Counted from the stretch's first letter, positions 33,525 to 42,120 are shown. The stretch is DNA of 64,000 nt from Micromonospora sp. KC723 (GCF_004348595.1 NZ_SMKD01000001.1:107296-171295); one strand, 5' to 3'. The notes: generated by a model not told the origin, from the letters alone. Numbers and translations: made by a program.

Positions 33525-34115
33525 TCAGAGGTACTGGCCGGTGCTGTGTTCGCCACCCTGCGGCTGGCTCATCCCCGGCATCCCGGCAACCATGCCGCCG
33601 GGGCCGCTGGGCAGCGCCTGCCGGCCGGAGCGCATCTGCTCCAACTGCACCCGGGCGGCCATCTGCTGGGCGACCAGCGCCGCCTGGATGCCGTGGAACA
33701 GCCCCTCCAGCCAGCCGACGAGCTGCGCGTGGGCGATCCGCAGCTCACCCTCGCTCGGCGCCTTCTCCTCGGTGAAGGGCAGTGAGATCCGCTCCAGCTC
33801 CTCGCGCAGCTCGGGGGCGAGCCCCTCCTTGAGCTCGACGATCGACCGTTCGTGGATCTCCCGCATCCGGTGCCGGCTGGCGTCGTCCAGCGGAGCGGCC
33901 TTGACCTCCTCCAGCAGCTGCTTGATCATGCTGCCGATCCGCATCACCTTGGCCGGCTGCTCGACCAGGCGGGTCGGATCCTCGCCGGCTGCCTCGTCGG
34001 TCTGCACGGTGCCGACCGGCCGGCCGTCCGGCCCGACCACCACCACGGTGCCCGAGTGCCCGGCGTGCTCGCGGCCCGGCTCGTCGTTCTCTCCAACGGA
34101 GTGCGCTTCGGTCAT
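33525..34115 (-). CDS. bpa: Bacterial proteasome activator Bpa
   Basis: This 196-residue protein contains LVEQPAKVMRIGSMIKQLLEEVKAAPLDDASR and APELREELERISLPF (read as separate motifs). It also has ELRIAHAQLVGWLEGLFHGIQAALVAQQMAAR, matching the four-helix Bpa/PafE family (DUF2587). Bpa forms a dodecameric ring that opens the 20S proteasome gate without ATP. The C-terminal STGQYL carries the GQYL motif that docks into the proteasome alpha ring. The N-terminal 45 residues are acidic and disordered. ATG 34115 is used; ATG 34124 is also open. No proteasome subunit gene lies in the window. Confidence 0.95.
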   Translation of the reverse strand: MTEAHSVGENDEPGREHAGHSGTVVVVGPDGRPVGTVQTDEAAGEDPTRLVEQPAKVMRIGSMIKQLLEEVKAAPLDDASRHRMREIHERSIVELKEGLAPELREELERISLPFTEEKAPSEGELRIAHAQLVGWLEGLFHGIQAALVAQQMAARVQLEQMRSGRQALPSGPGGMVAGMPGMSQPQGGEHSTGQYL

Positions 34116-34186
34116 GGGACCCATCTTTACCCACCCCCGCGAGCCGCACGAGGTGGGACCGGTCACCCGTCCGCCGCCGGTCGGGC

Positions 34187-34192
34187 TACCGT
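34187..34192 (+). promoter_or_regulatory. -10 box, leaderless start at 34200
   Basis: TACCGT lies seven bases before the ATG. Confidence 0.55.
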
Positions 34193-34199
34193 CGCCGGC

Positions 34200-34997
34200 A
34201 TGCCCGCCGACCCGCGCGCCGTGCTCACCCGTCCGGCCCCGCCACCCGACCTGACGGTTCCCTACGGTGACCACCCCGACCAGGTCGTCGACCTGCGCCA
34301 GCCGACCGGCGACGGCCCGCTCCGGCCGCTGGTCGCGATCCTGCACGGCGGCTTCTGGCGGGCCGCGTACGACCGCGCCCACACCGGTCCGCTGGCCGCG
34401 GCGCTGGCCGGGCTCGGCTGGCCGGTGGCGCAACTGGAGTACCGGCGCACCGGCCAGCCGGGCGGCGGCTGGCCGGGCACCCTGGCGGACGCGCTGACCG
34501 GGGTGGCGGCCCTGCCCGACCTGGCAGCCCGTGCCCTGCCCGGACGGGTCGCGTCCGGGCAGCCGCTGCTGCTCGGCCACTCGGCCGGCGGGCACCTCGC
34601 GCTGTACGTCGCCGCGCACGCCCCGGCCGGCGTACGCGGGGTGCTGGCCCTGGCCCCGGTCGCCGACCTGGCCGAGGCGTACCGGCTGGACCTGGACTCG
34701 GGCGCGGTGGCGGCGCTGCTCGGCGGTAGCCCGGCCGAGTACCCCGAGCGGTACGCGGTCGCCGATCCACGGACATTGGTACCCCCACCGGCACGCACAG
34801 TGATCCTGCATGGTTTGCGGGACCGTCAGGTGCCGGCCGCGCTCAGTCGCGGCTACGCGACCGCCGCTCGGGCGGCCGGTGGTGATGTCACCCTCGTTGA
34901 GCTGCCGGAATGTGAGCACTTCGGGCTCATCGATCCGAAATCGGCGGCATGGCCGCAGGTCAGGGATGCGTTGCAGTCCTTGCACAAAGATCATTAG
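34200..34997 (+). CDS. Alpha/beta hydrolase (kynurenine formamidase/carboxylesterase-like)
   Basis: This 265-residue esterase-fold protein has an oxyanion-hole motif HGGFW, a nucleophile elbow GHSAGGH, an Asp in HGLRDRQVP and a His in CEHFGLIDP. These give a full Ser-Asp-His triad. The HGGFWRAAYDR start is typical of the kynurenine formamidase-like branch, but no kynureninase or tryptophan dioxygenase is nearby. The substrate is therefore open. Confidence 0.88.
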   Translation: MPADPRAVLTRPAPPPDLTVPYGDHPDQVVDLRQPTGDGPLRPLVAILHGGFWRAAYDRAHTGPLAAALAGLGWPVAQLEYRRTGQPGGGWPGTLADALTGVAALPDLAARALPGRVASGQPLLLGHSAGGHLALYVAAHAPAGVRGVLALAPVADLAEAYRLDLDSGAVAALLGGSPAEYPERYAVADPRTLVPPPARTVILHGLRDRQVPAALSRGYATAARAAGGDVTLVELPECEHFGLIDPKSAAWPQVRDALQSLHKDH

Positions 34998-35073
34998 CCA
35001 TTGACGCAGCGTCGCCGAGCAGGTAGAACGCCGAGGGGCGGTGACGCCCCGCAACACTCCCGGAAGGATTTCG

Positions 35074-36300
35074 GTGTCCCAGATGAACCGCAGGCGGGCC
35101 CTCCAACTCCTGGCCGCGCTCGGTACCACCGGCCTGGTCGCCGGCTGCGGCACCGACGCCGACGACAGCGAGGCGGTTCCGGAGCGCAACCCCATCAAGA
35201 TCGGTCTCGTCGCGCCGGAGAACGGCGCCGGCAAGGCCGTCGGCCAGGAGATCACCAACGGCTTCGAGCTCTACCTCGCGCTGAACGACCAGCACCTCGG
35301 TGGGCACCCGGTGACCCTGGAGAAGCGGGACGAGGGCGACACCGCCAAGAGCGGGCAGGCCGCCGTCAACGGCCTGCTCAAGGAGGGCGTGCTGGCGCTC
35401 ACCGGGGTGGCCAACCCGGCGGTGATGTCCGGCATCCGGGACATCGTCGAACAGGCCAAGGTGCCGCTGGTCGGGTCGAACGCCTCCCCGGTCAGCCTGC
35501 AGAGCGTGGTCTACATCTGGCGCACCTCGTACGTGCTTGACGAGCCGGGCCGGGCTCTCGGGGAGTACCTGAAGGAACGGATGGCCCCCGGTAGCCGCGT
35601 CACCGTGATCGCCCCCGAGAGCAGCGCCAGCCTCGACGTGGTGCAGGGCTTCCGGCAGGCATTCGGCACCGATGACCCGCGCATCGCCGACGAGACCGTC
35701 TGGACCACGGCCAAACCCAACCCCGGGGACAGCGACTTCGCCCCCTACATCCGGCAGGCGCTCAACCGCGACCCGGACGCGCTGGTCTGCAACTTCGCCG
35801 GCCCCGCCGCGATCCAGTTCATCCGGCAGCTGCGGCGCGGCCGGCCGGCCTACCAGGGGCCGCTCTACGCGCCGGGCTTCCTCACCGAGGGCAACGTCCT
35901 CAACGAGGTACGCAGCCTGCTGGTCGACGATAACGACAACCTGCTGCCCGGGACGATCCATACCGTTTCGAACTACTCGGCCGACCTGAACAACTCGGCC
36001 AACCGGGTCTTCGCCTCGGCGTACCGCAAGACCTACAACAGCTCTCCCACCACGTACGCGATGGCCTCGTACGACGCCGCCCAGGTGCTCGACAAGGCGC
36101 TCCGCGTGGCCGGGCCGAACCCGACCCCACAGCAGGTCAACCTCGCCCTCGGCAAGATCGGTCAGATCGACAGCCCGCGCGGGGTGTGGCAGTTCAACCA
36201 GCCGCGTACGCCGCAGCAGAAGTGGTACCTGCGCAGCGTCCAACTCAACGGGCGGCTGCTGTCCAACGTCGTGATCAACGAGGTGGCGACGCTCGGCTGA
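35074..36300 (+). CDS. Branched-chain amino acid-type ABC substrate-binding lipoprotein
   Basis: This 408-residue periplasmic-binding-protein-like lipoprotein has twin arginines (NRRRALQLL) and a lipobox LVAGC (about 26). The type I binding fold opens with NPIKIGLVAPENGAGKAVGQEITNGFELYL and contains ALTGVANPAVMSG. It belongs to the LivK/receptor family for Leu/Ile/Val or related ligands. Permease and ATPase genes are absent, so it is an orphan receptor or uses a remote transporter. GTG 35074 follows GGAAGGA at five bases. The 76-base spacer upstream has no clear -10. Confidence 0.88.
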   Translation: MSQMNRRRALQLLAALGTTGLVAGCGTDADDSEAVPERNPIKIGLVAPENGAGKAVGQEITNGFELYLALNDQHLGGHPVTLEKRDEGDTAKSGQAAVNGLLKEGVLALTGVANPAVMSGIRDIVEQAKVPLVGSNASPVSLQSVVYIWRTSYVLDEPGRALGEYLKERMAPGSRVTVIAPESSASLDVVQGFRQAFGTDDPRIADETVWTTAKPNPGDSDFAPYIRQALNRDPDALVCNFAGPAAIQFIRQLRRGRPAYQGPLYAPGFLTEGNVLNEVRSLLVDDNDNLLPGTIHTVSNYSADLNNSANRVFASAYRKTYNSSPTTYAMASYDAAQVLDKALRVAGPNPTPQQVNLALGKIGQIDSPRGVWQFNQPRTPQQKWYLRSVQLNGRLLSNVVINEVATLG

Positions 36301-36322
36301 GCCGATCCTCCGGCCACGGGGG

Positions 36323-37147
36323 TCAGCGGCGCAGCTCGGCGACGCAGCACTTCACGCTGCCGCCACCCTTCTTCAACTCGGTCAGCTCGACCGGGACCGG
36401 CTGGTAGCCGGCCGCCTTGAGGTTGCCGGCCAGCCGGCTGGCCTCGCTGTTCAGCACCACGTTGCGGCCGTCGCTGACCAGGTTCAGGCCGAAGGCCAGG
36501 GCGTCGGCGTCGTCCGCGAGCACCGCGTCGGGGAAGAGCTGGGCGAGCACCCGCTGGCTGGCCACCGAGAAGGCCCCCGGGTAGTAGGCGATGTTGCCGT
36601 CGTCGATCGCGGCGAGCGCCACGTCGAGGTGGTAGAAGCGGGGGTCCACCAGGCGCAGCGAGACCACCGGGCGGGCGAGCGCCTCCTGCGCCTCGGCGTG
36701 TGCCGCCAGTTCCGTGCGGAAGCCGTGACCGGCCAGGATGAGGCCGCCGTGTGCCTCCGGCAGGTACGCGAAGTCGCCCTCGCCCTCGTTGGTCTCGCTC
36801 GGGGCGATGAACCGCCAGCCCTGCGACTCGTAGAAGGCCCGGTGGGCGGCAGCCTCGGCGGCCCGCTGCCCGTGCTTGAACCGTGCGCCGTAGACCGTCC
36901 CGTCCACCACGAAGGCACCGTTGGCCGCGAACACCATGTCCGGCAGTCCGGCCTCGGGGTTGAGCGGGTGCACCTCGTGGCCCAGCCCGAGCAGGGTCTC
37001 CCGCAGCCGGTCCCACTGCTTGACCGCCAGTTCCGCGTCGACGGGCGTGGTGAGGTCCATCCACGGGTTGATCGCGTACTCGACGGCGAAGTGCTCGGGC
37101 GAGCACATCAGATATGTCCGCTTTCGCGAGACTCGCTGCTGGTTCAC
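36323..37147 (-). CDS. Dimethylarginine dimethylaminohydrolase-like amidinotransferase-fold enzyme
   Basis: This 274-residue guanidino-modifying enzyme resembles DDAH. It has MCSPEHFAVEYAINPWM, DMVFAANGAFVVDG, ETNEGEGDFAYL, YHLDVALAAIDDGNIAYYPGAF (two motifs) with the catalytic histidine, and a C-terminal active-site cysteine in GGGSVKCCVAELRR. DDAH splits methylated arginines to citrulline; ornithine or arginine deiminase-like activities are alternatives. GTG 37147 lies eight bases after TACTCT, and longer starts are discounted. A divergent Lrp-type regulator adjoins it. arcA at 24 kb belongs to the same superfamily. Confidence 0.85.
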   Translation of the reverse strand: MNQQRVSRKRTYLMCSPEHFAVEYAINPWMDLTTPVDAELAVKQWDRLRETLLGLGHEVHPLNPEAGLPDMVFAANGAFVVDGTVYGARFKHGQRAAEAAAHRAFYESQGWRFIAPSETNEGEGDFAYLPEAHGGLILAGHGFRTELAAHAEAQEALARPVVSLRLVDPRFYHLDVALAAIDDGNIAYYPGAFSVASQRVLAQLFPDAVLADDADALAFGLNLVSDGRNVVLNSEASRLAGNLKAAGYQPVPVELTELKKGGGSVKCCVAELRR

Positions 37148-37155
37148 GGTGACCA

Positions 37156-37171
37156 AGAGTAGGTACCCTAC
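37156..37171. promoter_or_regulatory. Divergent promoter with inverted-repeat operator
   Basis: The minus-strand -10 box TACTCT (37156-37161) of the DDAH-like gene overlaps the perfect inverted repeat GTAGG-TAC-CCTAC (37159-37171). It lies between two divergent genes, one of them an Lrp-type regulator. It is probably the operator of that regulator. Confidence 0.5.
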
Positions 37172-37215
37172 AACGTCGGTAACAGCCAGAACCATTGCTT
37201 TCCGAAGGCGAAACG

Positions 37216-37674
37216 TTGCAGATAGACGCGGTCGACCAGCGAATCATTGCACTGCTCGTGGCAGACGCTCGGGCGTCGTACGCCGACATCGGAGCCCGCG
37301 TGTCACTCTCCGCTCCGGCGGTCAAGAGGCGGGTCGACCGGCTCCGCGCCACCGGGGTGATCCGGGGCTTCACGGCCGTGGTCGACCCGGCCGCCGTGGG
37401 GTGGACCACCGAGGCCTTCGTCGAACTCTTCTGCGCCGGCCGTACCACCCCCGCCCAGATCGGGGTGGCCGCCCGGCGGCACCCGGAGGTGGTCGGCGCG
37501 TACACCGTCTCCGGCGAGGCCGACGCCCTCGTCCACCTACGGGCCGCCGACATCTCCCACCTGGAGGAGGCGCTGGAACGCCTGCGCGCCGAGTCGTTCG
37601 TGACCTCCACCCGCAGCACCATCGTGCTGTCCCGGCTGGTCGAGTCCCCCGGCGTCGGGCCGTCCACGAGCTGA
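37216..37674 (+). CDS. Lrp/AsnC family regulator
   Basis: This 152-residue regulator has an N-terminal winged helix (IDAVDQRIIALLVADARASYADIGARV; SAPAVKRRVDRLRATGVIRGF) and a C-terminal RAM ligand-binding domain (AFVELFCAGRTTPAQIGVAA, VVGAYTVSGEADALVHLRA). TTG 37216 follows GAAGG at seven bases and gives a usual Lrp length; a TTG at 37195 is possible. It is divergent from the DDAH-like gene with 68 bases between. It likely controls that gene and itself in response to an amino acid. Confidence 0.92.
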   Translation: MQIDAVDQRIIALLVADARASYADIGARVSLSAPAVKRRVDRLRATGVIRGFTAVVDPAAVGWTTEAFVELFCAGRTTPAQIGVAARRHPEVVGAYTVSGEADALVHLRAADISHLEEALERLRAESFVTSTRSTIVLSRLVESPGVGPSTS

Positions 37675-37678
37675 GCCG

Positions 37679-37704
37679 CCGACCGCCCGGACCGGCGCGG
37701 TCGG
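37679..37704. terminator. Hairpin between convergent lrp-like and chaperone-like genes
   Basis: CCGACCGC (37679-37686) and GCGGTCGG (37697-37704) form an 8-bp stem with a 10-base loop in the 48-base gap. Confidence 0.55.
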
Positions 37705-37722
37705 CCCGGTCCCCGCAGGCCG

Positions 37723-38823
37723 TCAGAGGTACATGCCCGTCCGGTGGTCGGACTCCACGGACGGCCGGCCCGGCTTGTCGCCCTCGACGAAGAACCGTTT
37801 ACCGCCGAACTCGCCGTGCAGCCGGTCGTCCAACTCGTCGGCCAGGCCCGTCATCACCTGCACGGCCAGCATCAGATGGGTGGCCTGGAAGTTGCGGCCG
37901 AAGACGGGAATGGACGCCCAGACGGTGTCGTCGGCGCAGTAGAGCCGGCCGATCGGCATCCGGTTGGTCAGCTCGGAGAGCTTCACGTACAGCCGCTCGG
38001 TGGGCTCGACCTCGGTCAGCACCGGGGAGAAGACGTCGACCAACGGCGGGTTGTCGCGGACCCGGACGAAGACCATGGCCGAGCCGGCACGGATGTTGAT
38101 GTCGCCGTCGGAGTCGACCTGGAGTCGGTCGGACTTGGACTTCAACATGGTCGAGACGACCGTGCGCACCCGGTCCTCCAGCGCCATGACGTCGCCGTCG
38201 ACACCCGCTGGCGCGGCGGCCAGCGCCTCGTCCAGGTCGGCCTCCACGTCGCGGTCCGGGCCGAACTCGCTGCGGGCCGTGCCGAGCGGCTCCACCGGCA
38301 GCGGCCGGCCCTCGGCGTCGTGCATCAGGTAGACGAGGAAGGCCGGGTGCGGCGTCCCGTAGACGTCCCGCAGGGTACGGGAGAGCAGCGCGGCCAGCTT
38401 CGTCGCGTCGTCGGTCGAGCCCTCCAGGCCGAAGTCCTCCCCGGAGCCCTCCAGCACCCCCGGGGGCGACCAGCCCAGCGCGATCATGTCCGCGACGGCG
38501 GCCCGGTCCAGCCGGTAACCCTGCGGCAGAGTGGCGTTGCCGACGGCCCGCGCCACCACCCGCCCCTCGCCGACCTCCACACTGACCGAGTAGACGGCGT
38601 CGCCGGTGCCGGACGCGGTCGGGTCGAGCGTCAGTTCGAGGTGCGCCCCTACCGGGAGCGTACGCAGCCGCTCGCCCAGCGCCCGGGCGAACTCCCGCCA
38701 CGCCTCGGTGACCTTGGCCCGCAGGTCAGCCGTGGTCGGCTCGTCCAGCAGGACCGACTCGTGATGCTCCGGCGCCGCGCCGGTCTGATCACTGGCCGGC
38801 ATCGAGGGGTGGTCCGCCGTCAT
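37723..38823 (-). CDS. YbjN/TY-chaperone-like protein with Bpa-like C-terminus (TGMYL)
   Basis: This 366-residue soluble protein has two domains. The first (about 30-215) contains AVYSVSVEVGEGRVVARAVG. The second (about 235-350) contains RLQVDSDGDINIRAGSAMVFVRV, PIGRLYCADDTVWASIPVFG and HLMLAVQVMTGLADELDDRL, like YbjN and type III secretion chaperones. A flexible tail ends HRTGMYL. Bpa, encoded 3.6 kb away, ends STGQYL. A penultimate tyrosine before leucine is what docks Bpa and Mpa into the proteasome. ATG 38823 follows GGAGG. The chaperone family is likely; a proteasome link is inference. Confidence 0.75.
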   Translation of the reverse strand: MTADHPSMPASDQTGAAPEHHESVLLDEPTTADLRAKVTEAWREFARALGERLRTLPVGAHLELTLDPTASGTGDAVYSVSVEVGEGRVVARAVGNATLPQGYRLDRAAVADMIALGWSPPGVLEGSGEDFGLEGSTDDATKLAALLSRTLRDVYGTPHPAFLVYLMHDAEGRPLPVEPLGTARSEFGPDRDVEADLDEALAAAPAGVDGDVMALEDRVRTVVSTMLKSKSDRLQVDSDGDINIRAGSAMVFVRVRDNPPLVDVFSPVLTEVEPTERLYVKLSELTNRMPIGRLYCADDTVWASIPVFGRNFQATHLMLAVQVMTGLADELDDRLHGEFGGKRFFVEGDKPGRPSVESDHRTGMYL

Positions 38824-38915
38824 GATCGCCTCCGTCCGTCACGGCCACCCTACCCAGGCCGGCCGGAGAACGAATCCACCCCGACCGGGATCGGACAACG
38901 CCCGACCGGCCGTGC

Positions 38916-39170
38916 TCAGCGCGGGCGGTCGCCGCCCAGTTCCACCGGCCAGGCGCCGGCGAGTCCGGTCAGCCGGGCCGCCGCCACCGCCGGGTCCGCG
39001 CCCCGCCCCACGGCGACTCCGAGCAGGTACGCGGTGACCGGGGCACCCGGCCGCAGCACCTGGTGCGCGACGTCCCTGGCCAGGTCGAGAACCACCGGTA
39101 CCGGTACGTCCGCCGGGTCGAGCCCCAACTCCGCGCAGGTAGCCGTGACCCAGTCGTCCAGCACCGTCAT
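38916..39170 (-). CDS. DUF6457-like small protein
   Basis: This 84-residue helical protein contains [15 protein letters not shown] and [26 protein letters not shown]. It resembles the DUF6457 family found next to mobA in actinomycetes. ATG 39170 overlaps the mobA stop by four bases (ATGA), so it is translated with mobA; a GTG nine bases upstream is the alternative. It may assist cofactor synthesis or molybdoenzyme maturation, but only the gene order supports this. Confidence 0.75.
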   Translation of the reverse strand: MTVLDDWVTATCAELGLDPADVPVPVVLDLARDVAHQVLRPGAPVTAYLLGVAVGRGADPAVAAARLTGLAGAWPVELGGDRPR

Positions 39171-39820
39171 CGTGTCCACTCCTCCGCCCGGCGTATGTCG
39201 GAGTCAGTGTCGCAGTCGAACCAGGGCGGCGGGCCCCCACTGGACCAGGCCAGGTCGCGGACCGCCAGTTCGGCGAGCAGTTCCCGCACGGCGGCACCGC
39301 CGAGGGTGCCGCCCCGGCGGACGGCCAGCCGGTCCAGCGCGGCCCGCAGGGGGCCGGTCCGCCACACTCCGCACAGCGACTGCCGCCGCCCCCGGTCGTC
39401 GAGGAGACACACCCCGTCGGGCCCGGCGTCATCCGCCCCGGCCCCGTCCGGGGTCGCCGAACCCTCCGATCCGGGGTCGTCCGCGTTCAGCGCGGCGAGC
39501 AGGGCGGCGACGGCGTCCCGGGTGAGCAGGGGAAGATCGGCGGCGAGCAGGGCGACGGTGGCCGTACCGGCGGGCACCAGGGCCAGCCCGGCCGCGGCTG
39601 CCGCCACCGGGCCACCGCCCGGGGGTTGTTCCCGGGTCACCAGGACGCCGTCGGGGGCCGGTCCGGCCGGCCCGACCAGGATGCGGGGGGCCGCGTCGGC
39701 GACCGCCGCCAGCACCCGTTCCCGCATCGGCCGGCCGCCGACCGGCAACCCGGGCTTGTCCCGCCCGCCCATCCGGCGGGCCGCCCCACCGGCGAGCACC
39801 ACCGCCGCGTACGCCGTCAC
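39167..39820 (-). CDS. mobA: Molybdenum cofactor guanylyltransferase
   Basis: This 217-residue nucleotidyltransferase adds GMP to molybdopterin. It has the loop [31 protein letters not shown] with the metal-binding aspartate, [14 protein letters not shown] and a C-terminal [16 protein letters not shown]. Residues about 140-160 hold a low-complexity Asp/Gly/Ala insertion. GTG 39820 lies six bases after a TACGGT box. The open frame upstream is spurious. It is divergent from fdhD, which also serves molybdoenzymes. Confidence 0.9.
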   Translation of the reverse strand: MTAYAAVVLAGGAARRMGGRDKPGLPVGGRPMRERVLAAVADAAPRILVGPAGPAPDGVLVTREQPPGGGPVAAAAAGLALVPAGTATVALLAADLPLLTRDAVAALLAALNADDPGSEGSATPDGAGADDAGPDGVCLLDDRGRRQSLCGVWRTGPLRAALDRLAVRRGGTLGGAAVRELLAELAVRDLAWSSGGPPPWFDCDTDSDIRRAEEWTR

Positions 39821-39826
39821 CCGCCC

Positions 39827-39832
39827 ACCGTA
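39827..39832 (-). promoter_or_regulatory. -10 box of leaderless mobA
   Basis: On the minus strand TACGGT lies exactly six bases before GTG 39820. Confidence 0.6.
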
Positions 39833-39935
39833 TCCGCGCCCGGCTCCGGCGCGTGTCGTGGCCGAGCTTACCGTGCGACCGCCTGGCCCGGTGGGCGTCG
39901 TGCGGGGCGCCGGTCGGGCGGGGCAGGATGGCGGG

Positions 39936-40787
39936 ATGGGACGGGCGACTGACCGGCGCGGTGTACTCCGGATCGACCTCGACGCGGCCGAGGGGCGGGC
40001 GGCGCTGCGCCGGCCGGACACCATGGCGGTCGAGGAGCCCCTGGAGATCCGGGTCGGGCCGGCCGGGCCGGGCCGTCGACGCCCGCTGACGGTGACCATG
40101 CGCACCCCCGGTGACGACCTGGACCTGACGATCGGGTTCCTGCTCACCGAGGGGCTGATCCGCGCCGACGAGGACGTGCACACCGCGCAGCTCTGCGCCG
40201 GGGCGGAAACCCCGAACACCTACAACGTGGTGGACGTGGTGCTCTCGCCGGGTGTCCCGGAGCCGACCACCGATGCGGCGCGCAACTTCTACACCACCAG
40301 CTCCTGCGGGGTCTGCGGGAAGGCCAGCATCGACGCGGTACGGACCCGGTCCCGCTTCGCCGTCGCGGACGACCCGCTCGCCGTGCCCGCCACGCTGCTG
40401 GCCGAACTGCCCGACCGGCTACGGGCGGCACAGCGCGTCTTCGACCGCACCGGCGGCCTGCACGCGGCCGGGCTGTTCGGCCCGGACGGGGAGCTGGTGG
40501 TGCTGCGCGAAGACGTCGGCCGGCACAACGCCGTGGACAAGGTCGTCGGCTGGGCGGTACGGCAGCGGCGGCTACCGCTGGCCGGGCACCTGCTGCTGGT
40601 CTCCGGCCGGGCAAGTTTCGAGCTGACGCAGAAGGCCTGGATGGCGGGGATACCCCTGCTCGCGGCGGTCTCCGCCCCCAGCACCCTCGCCGCCGACCTG
40701 GCCGAGGAGGCGGGCATGACGCTCGTCGGGTTCCTGCGCGGACGTGCGATGAACGTGTACGCCGGACCACACCGCATCCTCCACTGA
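39936..40787 (+). CDS. fdhD: Formate dehydrogenase accessory sulfurtransferase
   Basis: This 283-residue FdhD-type protein transfers sulfur from cysteine desulfurase to the molybdenum cofactor of formate dehydrogenases. The catalytic CGVCGK motif is at about 123-128. [29 protein letters not shown] and [17 protein letters not shown] are family motifs. ATG 39936 follows CAGGAT by six bases, a -10-like variant. No formate dehydrogenase gene lies in the window. Confidence 0.95.
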   Translation: MGRATDRRGVLRIDLDAAEGRAALRRPDTMAVEEPLEIRVGPAGPGRRRPLTVTMRTPGDDLDLTIGFLLTEGLIRADEDVHTAQLCAGAETPNTYNVVDVVLSPGVPEPTTDAARNFYTTSSCGVCGKASIDAVRTRSRFAVADDPLAVPATLLAELPDRLRAAQRVFDRTGGLHAAGLFGPDGELVVLREDVGRHNAVDKVVGWAVRQRRLPLAGHLLLVSGRASFELTQKAWMAGIPLLAAVSAPSTLAADLAEEAGMTLVGFLRGRAMNVYAGPHRILH

Positions 40788-40993
40788 CCCGATCCGCCTT
40801 GTCACCCGCCGGTTGTCGCGTCGGCCCAGACAACTGCGAAGCGTTCGACGTACCGATCCGGGTCGCCGGCGTTCGACGGGGCGGTCGGAAGTGCTTCCAG
40901 ACCACCAAGAGCGAGGTCGGCCTCGACCGCCACCAAGTACGCCGTACGACGCGGCCAGGCGGGGCGGTGCGGCCCTGGACATCCCCGGATCCG

Positions 40994-41009
40994 GCTTCCG
41001 ACCGGAAGC
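40994..41009 (-). terminator. Short hairpin after the DUF4192 gene
   Basis: GCTTCC (40994-40999) pairs with GGAAGC (41004-41009) around a 4-base loop, five bases beyond the minus-strand stop codon at 41014. Confidence 0.45.
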
Positions 41010-41013
41010 GACA

Positions 41014-42054
41014 TCAGATCTTGCGGCGGCGTCTGCGGCGTACCACCCGGGAGGGCTCGCCCACGGCCGGCCAACCGTCCAGGTCGGACGGGGGCACGCC
41101 CCGCCGTAACAGGTCGTCGAGGAGTTGGGCGAGCGTGTAGTCGGGGTGCGCCGCCAGAGCCCGCTCCAACGCGACGGCGGCGAGCGCTCCCTGCCCGGCC
41201 CGCCAGGCCGCGAAGGCGAGCAGGCTGGCCGGGGCGCCGATCAGCTCCTCCTCGGCGCGGCGCAGCACGTCACTCCAGAGGGCGATGTCCTCGTCCCGCC
41301 CGTCGGTGCGTTCCCAGGCGTGATCGCGGACGGGCAGGTGGGTCAGAAGCAGGGTCAGCCAGGCCACCTCGTCGTCGGTCAGCCGCTCGCCCCGGCGTTG
41401 CCGGCGCAGCGCGGCCCGGACCGCGTCGACCCCGGCGGCCCGCACCGCCCGGCCATCCAGCAAATCGGCGGCGGGAGCCTGCTCCAGCAGGGTGAGCAGG
41501 CGTCGCTCGGCCCGGACGCCGGCGCGGCGCATCGCCGCCGCGTCGTGCCCGTCGGCGGGCGTCACCCGCGCCGTGAGCGCGGCCCGGTCGGGCAGAGCCA
41601 CCTGGCCGGCGAAGACCGCCGCCGCGGCGACCTGGCTGGCACCCGGGTCGTACGGGGTGCCGTCGGGCGGGCAGCAGTCCGCCCCGTCGCAGAGGTACGA
41701 CCAGTACCGCCCGTCGGTGACCCGCAGGGCGTCCAGCACGGCCAGCCCCGTTGCGGTGAGCGCGTCGCGTACCGCGTCGACGGCGGGGGTGACCCGATCG
41801 GCGGCGCCGTACCCGAGCACGGCGGCCGTTTCGGCGTCCTGCCGGGTGAGGACCTCACCGAGGTGCCGGGCCGGCAGTCGCGGGTCCGCGCCCCGGGCGG
41901 GCAGGTCGGCGCGGGCGGCGAAGACGATGCGCCGGCCCCGCGTCGCCACCACGACCACGCTGTCGGCGGGGTGGAAGCCGAGCAGGTACGGCACGGCGGC
42001 GAGGAGGTCGGCGGGTGAGCGGACGGTGAGTCGGGGGCGGTCGGGGGCGGTCAT
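41014..42054 (-). CDS. DUF4192 family protein
   Basis: This 346-residue soluble protein begins RLTVRSPADLLAAVPYLLGFHPADSVVVVATRG, the hallmark of actinobacterial DUF4192. It has further conserved ALLAFAAWRAGQGALAAVALERALAAHPDYTLAQLLDDLLRRGVPP near the C-terminus (two motifs). It ends in a basic RVVRRRRRRKI tail. No function is established. ATG 42054 is preceded by CAGGCT at six bases, a variant of the leaderless pattern. Confidence 0.88.
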   Translation of the reverse strand: MTAPDRPRLTVRSPADLLAAVPYLLGFHPADSVVVVATRGRRIVFAARADLPARGADPRLPARHLGEVLTRQDAETAAVLGYGAADRVTPAVDAVRDALTATGLAVLDALRVTDGRYWSYLCDGADCCPPDGTPYDPGASQVAAAAVFAGQVALPDRAALTARVTPADGHDAAAMRRAGVRAERRLLTLLEQAPAADLLDGRAVRAAGVDAVRAALRRQRRGERLTDDEVAWLTLLLTHLPVRDHAWERTDGRDEDIALWSDVLRRAEEELIGAPASLLAFAAWRAGQGALAAVALERALAAHPDYTLAQLLDDLLRRGVPPSDLDGWPAVGEPSRVVRRRRRRKI

Positions 42055-42094
42055 GGAGGCAGCCTGCGACCCGTCGGGCCGTACCGACAGGCCC

Positions 42095-42120
42095 TGTGGA
42101 CGACACTCGGGATATCCACA
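42095..42120. promoter_or_regulatory. Pair of DnaA-box-like sequences
   Basis: TCGTCCACA on the minus strand (42095-42103) faces ATATCCACA on the plus strand (42112-42120) in the divergent promoter region. Each differs by one or two bases from actinobacterial DnaA boxes. Confidence 0.3.

Noticed and set aside
33525..35258. 577-codon frame extending bpa far upstream.
   Set aside because: The N-terminal part is antisense to the alpha/beta hydrolase and Arg/Gly-rich. Bpa homology begins only near 34115.
40802..41013. Minus-strand open frame with protein-like stretches (YLVAVEADLALGGLEALPTA) after the DUF4192 gene.
   Set aside because: It has no start signal, overlaps the DUF4192 gene and a hairpin, and matches no family I recognise. 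It may be a decayed fragment, but this cannot be supported.
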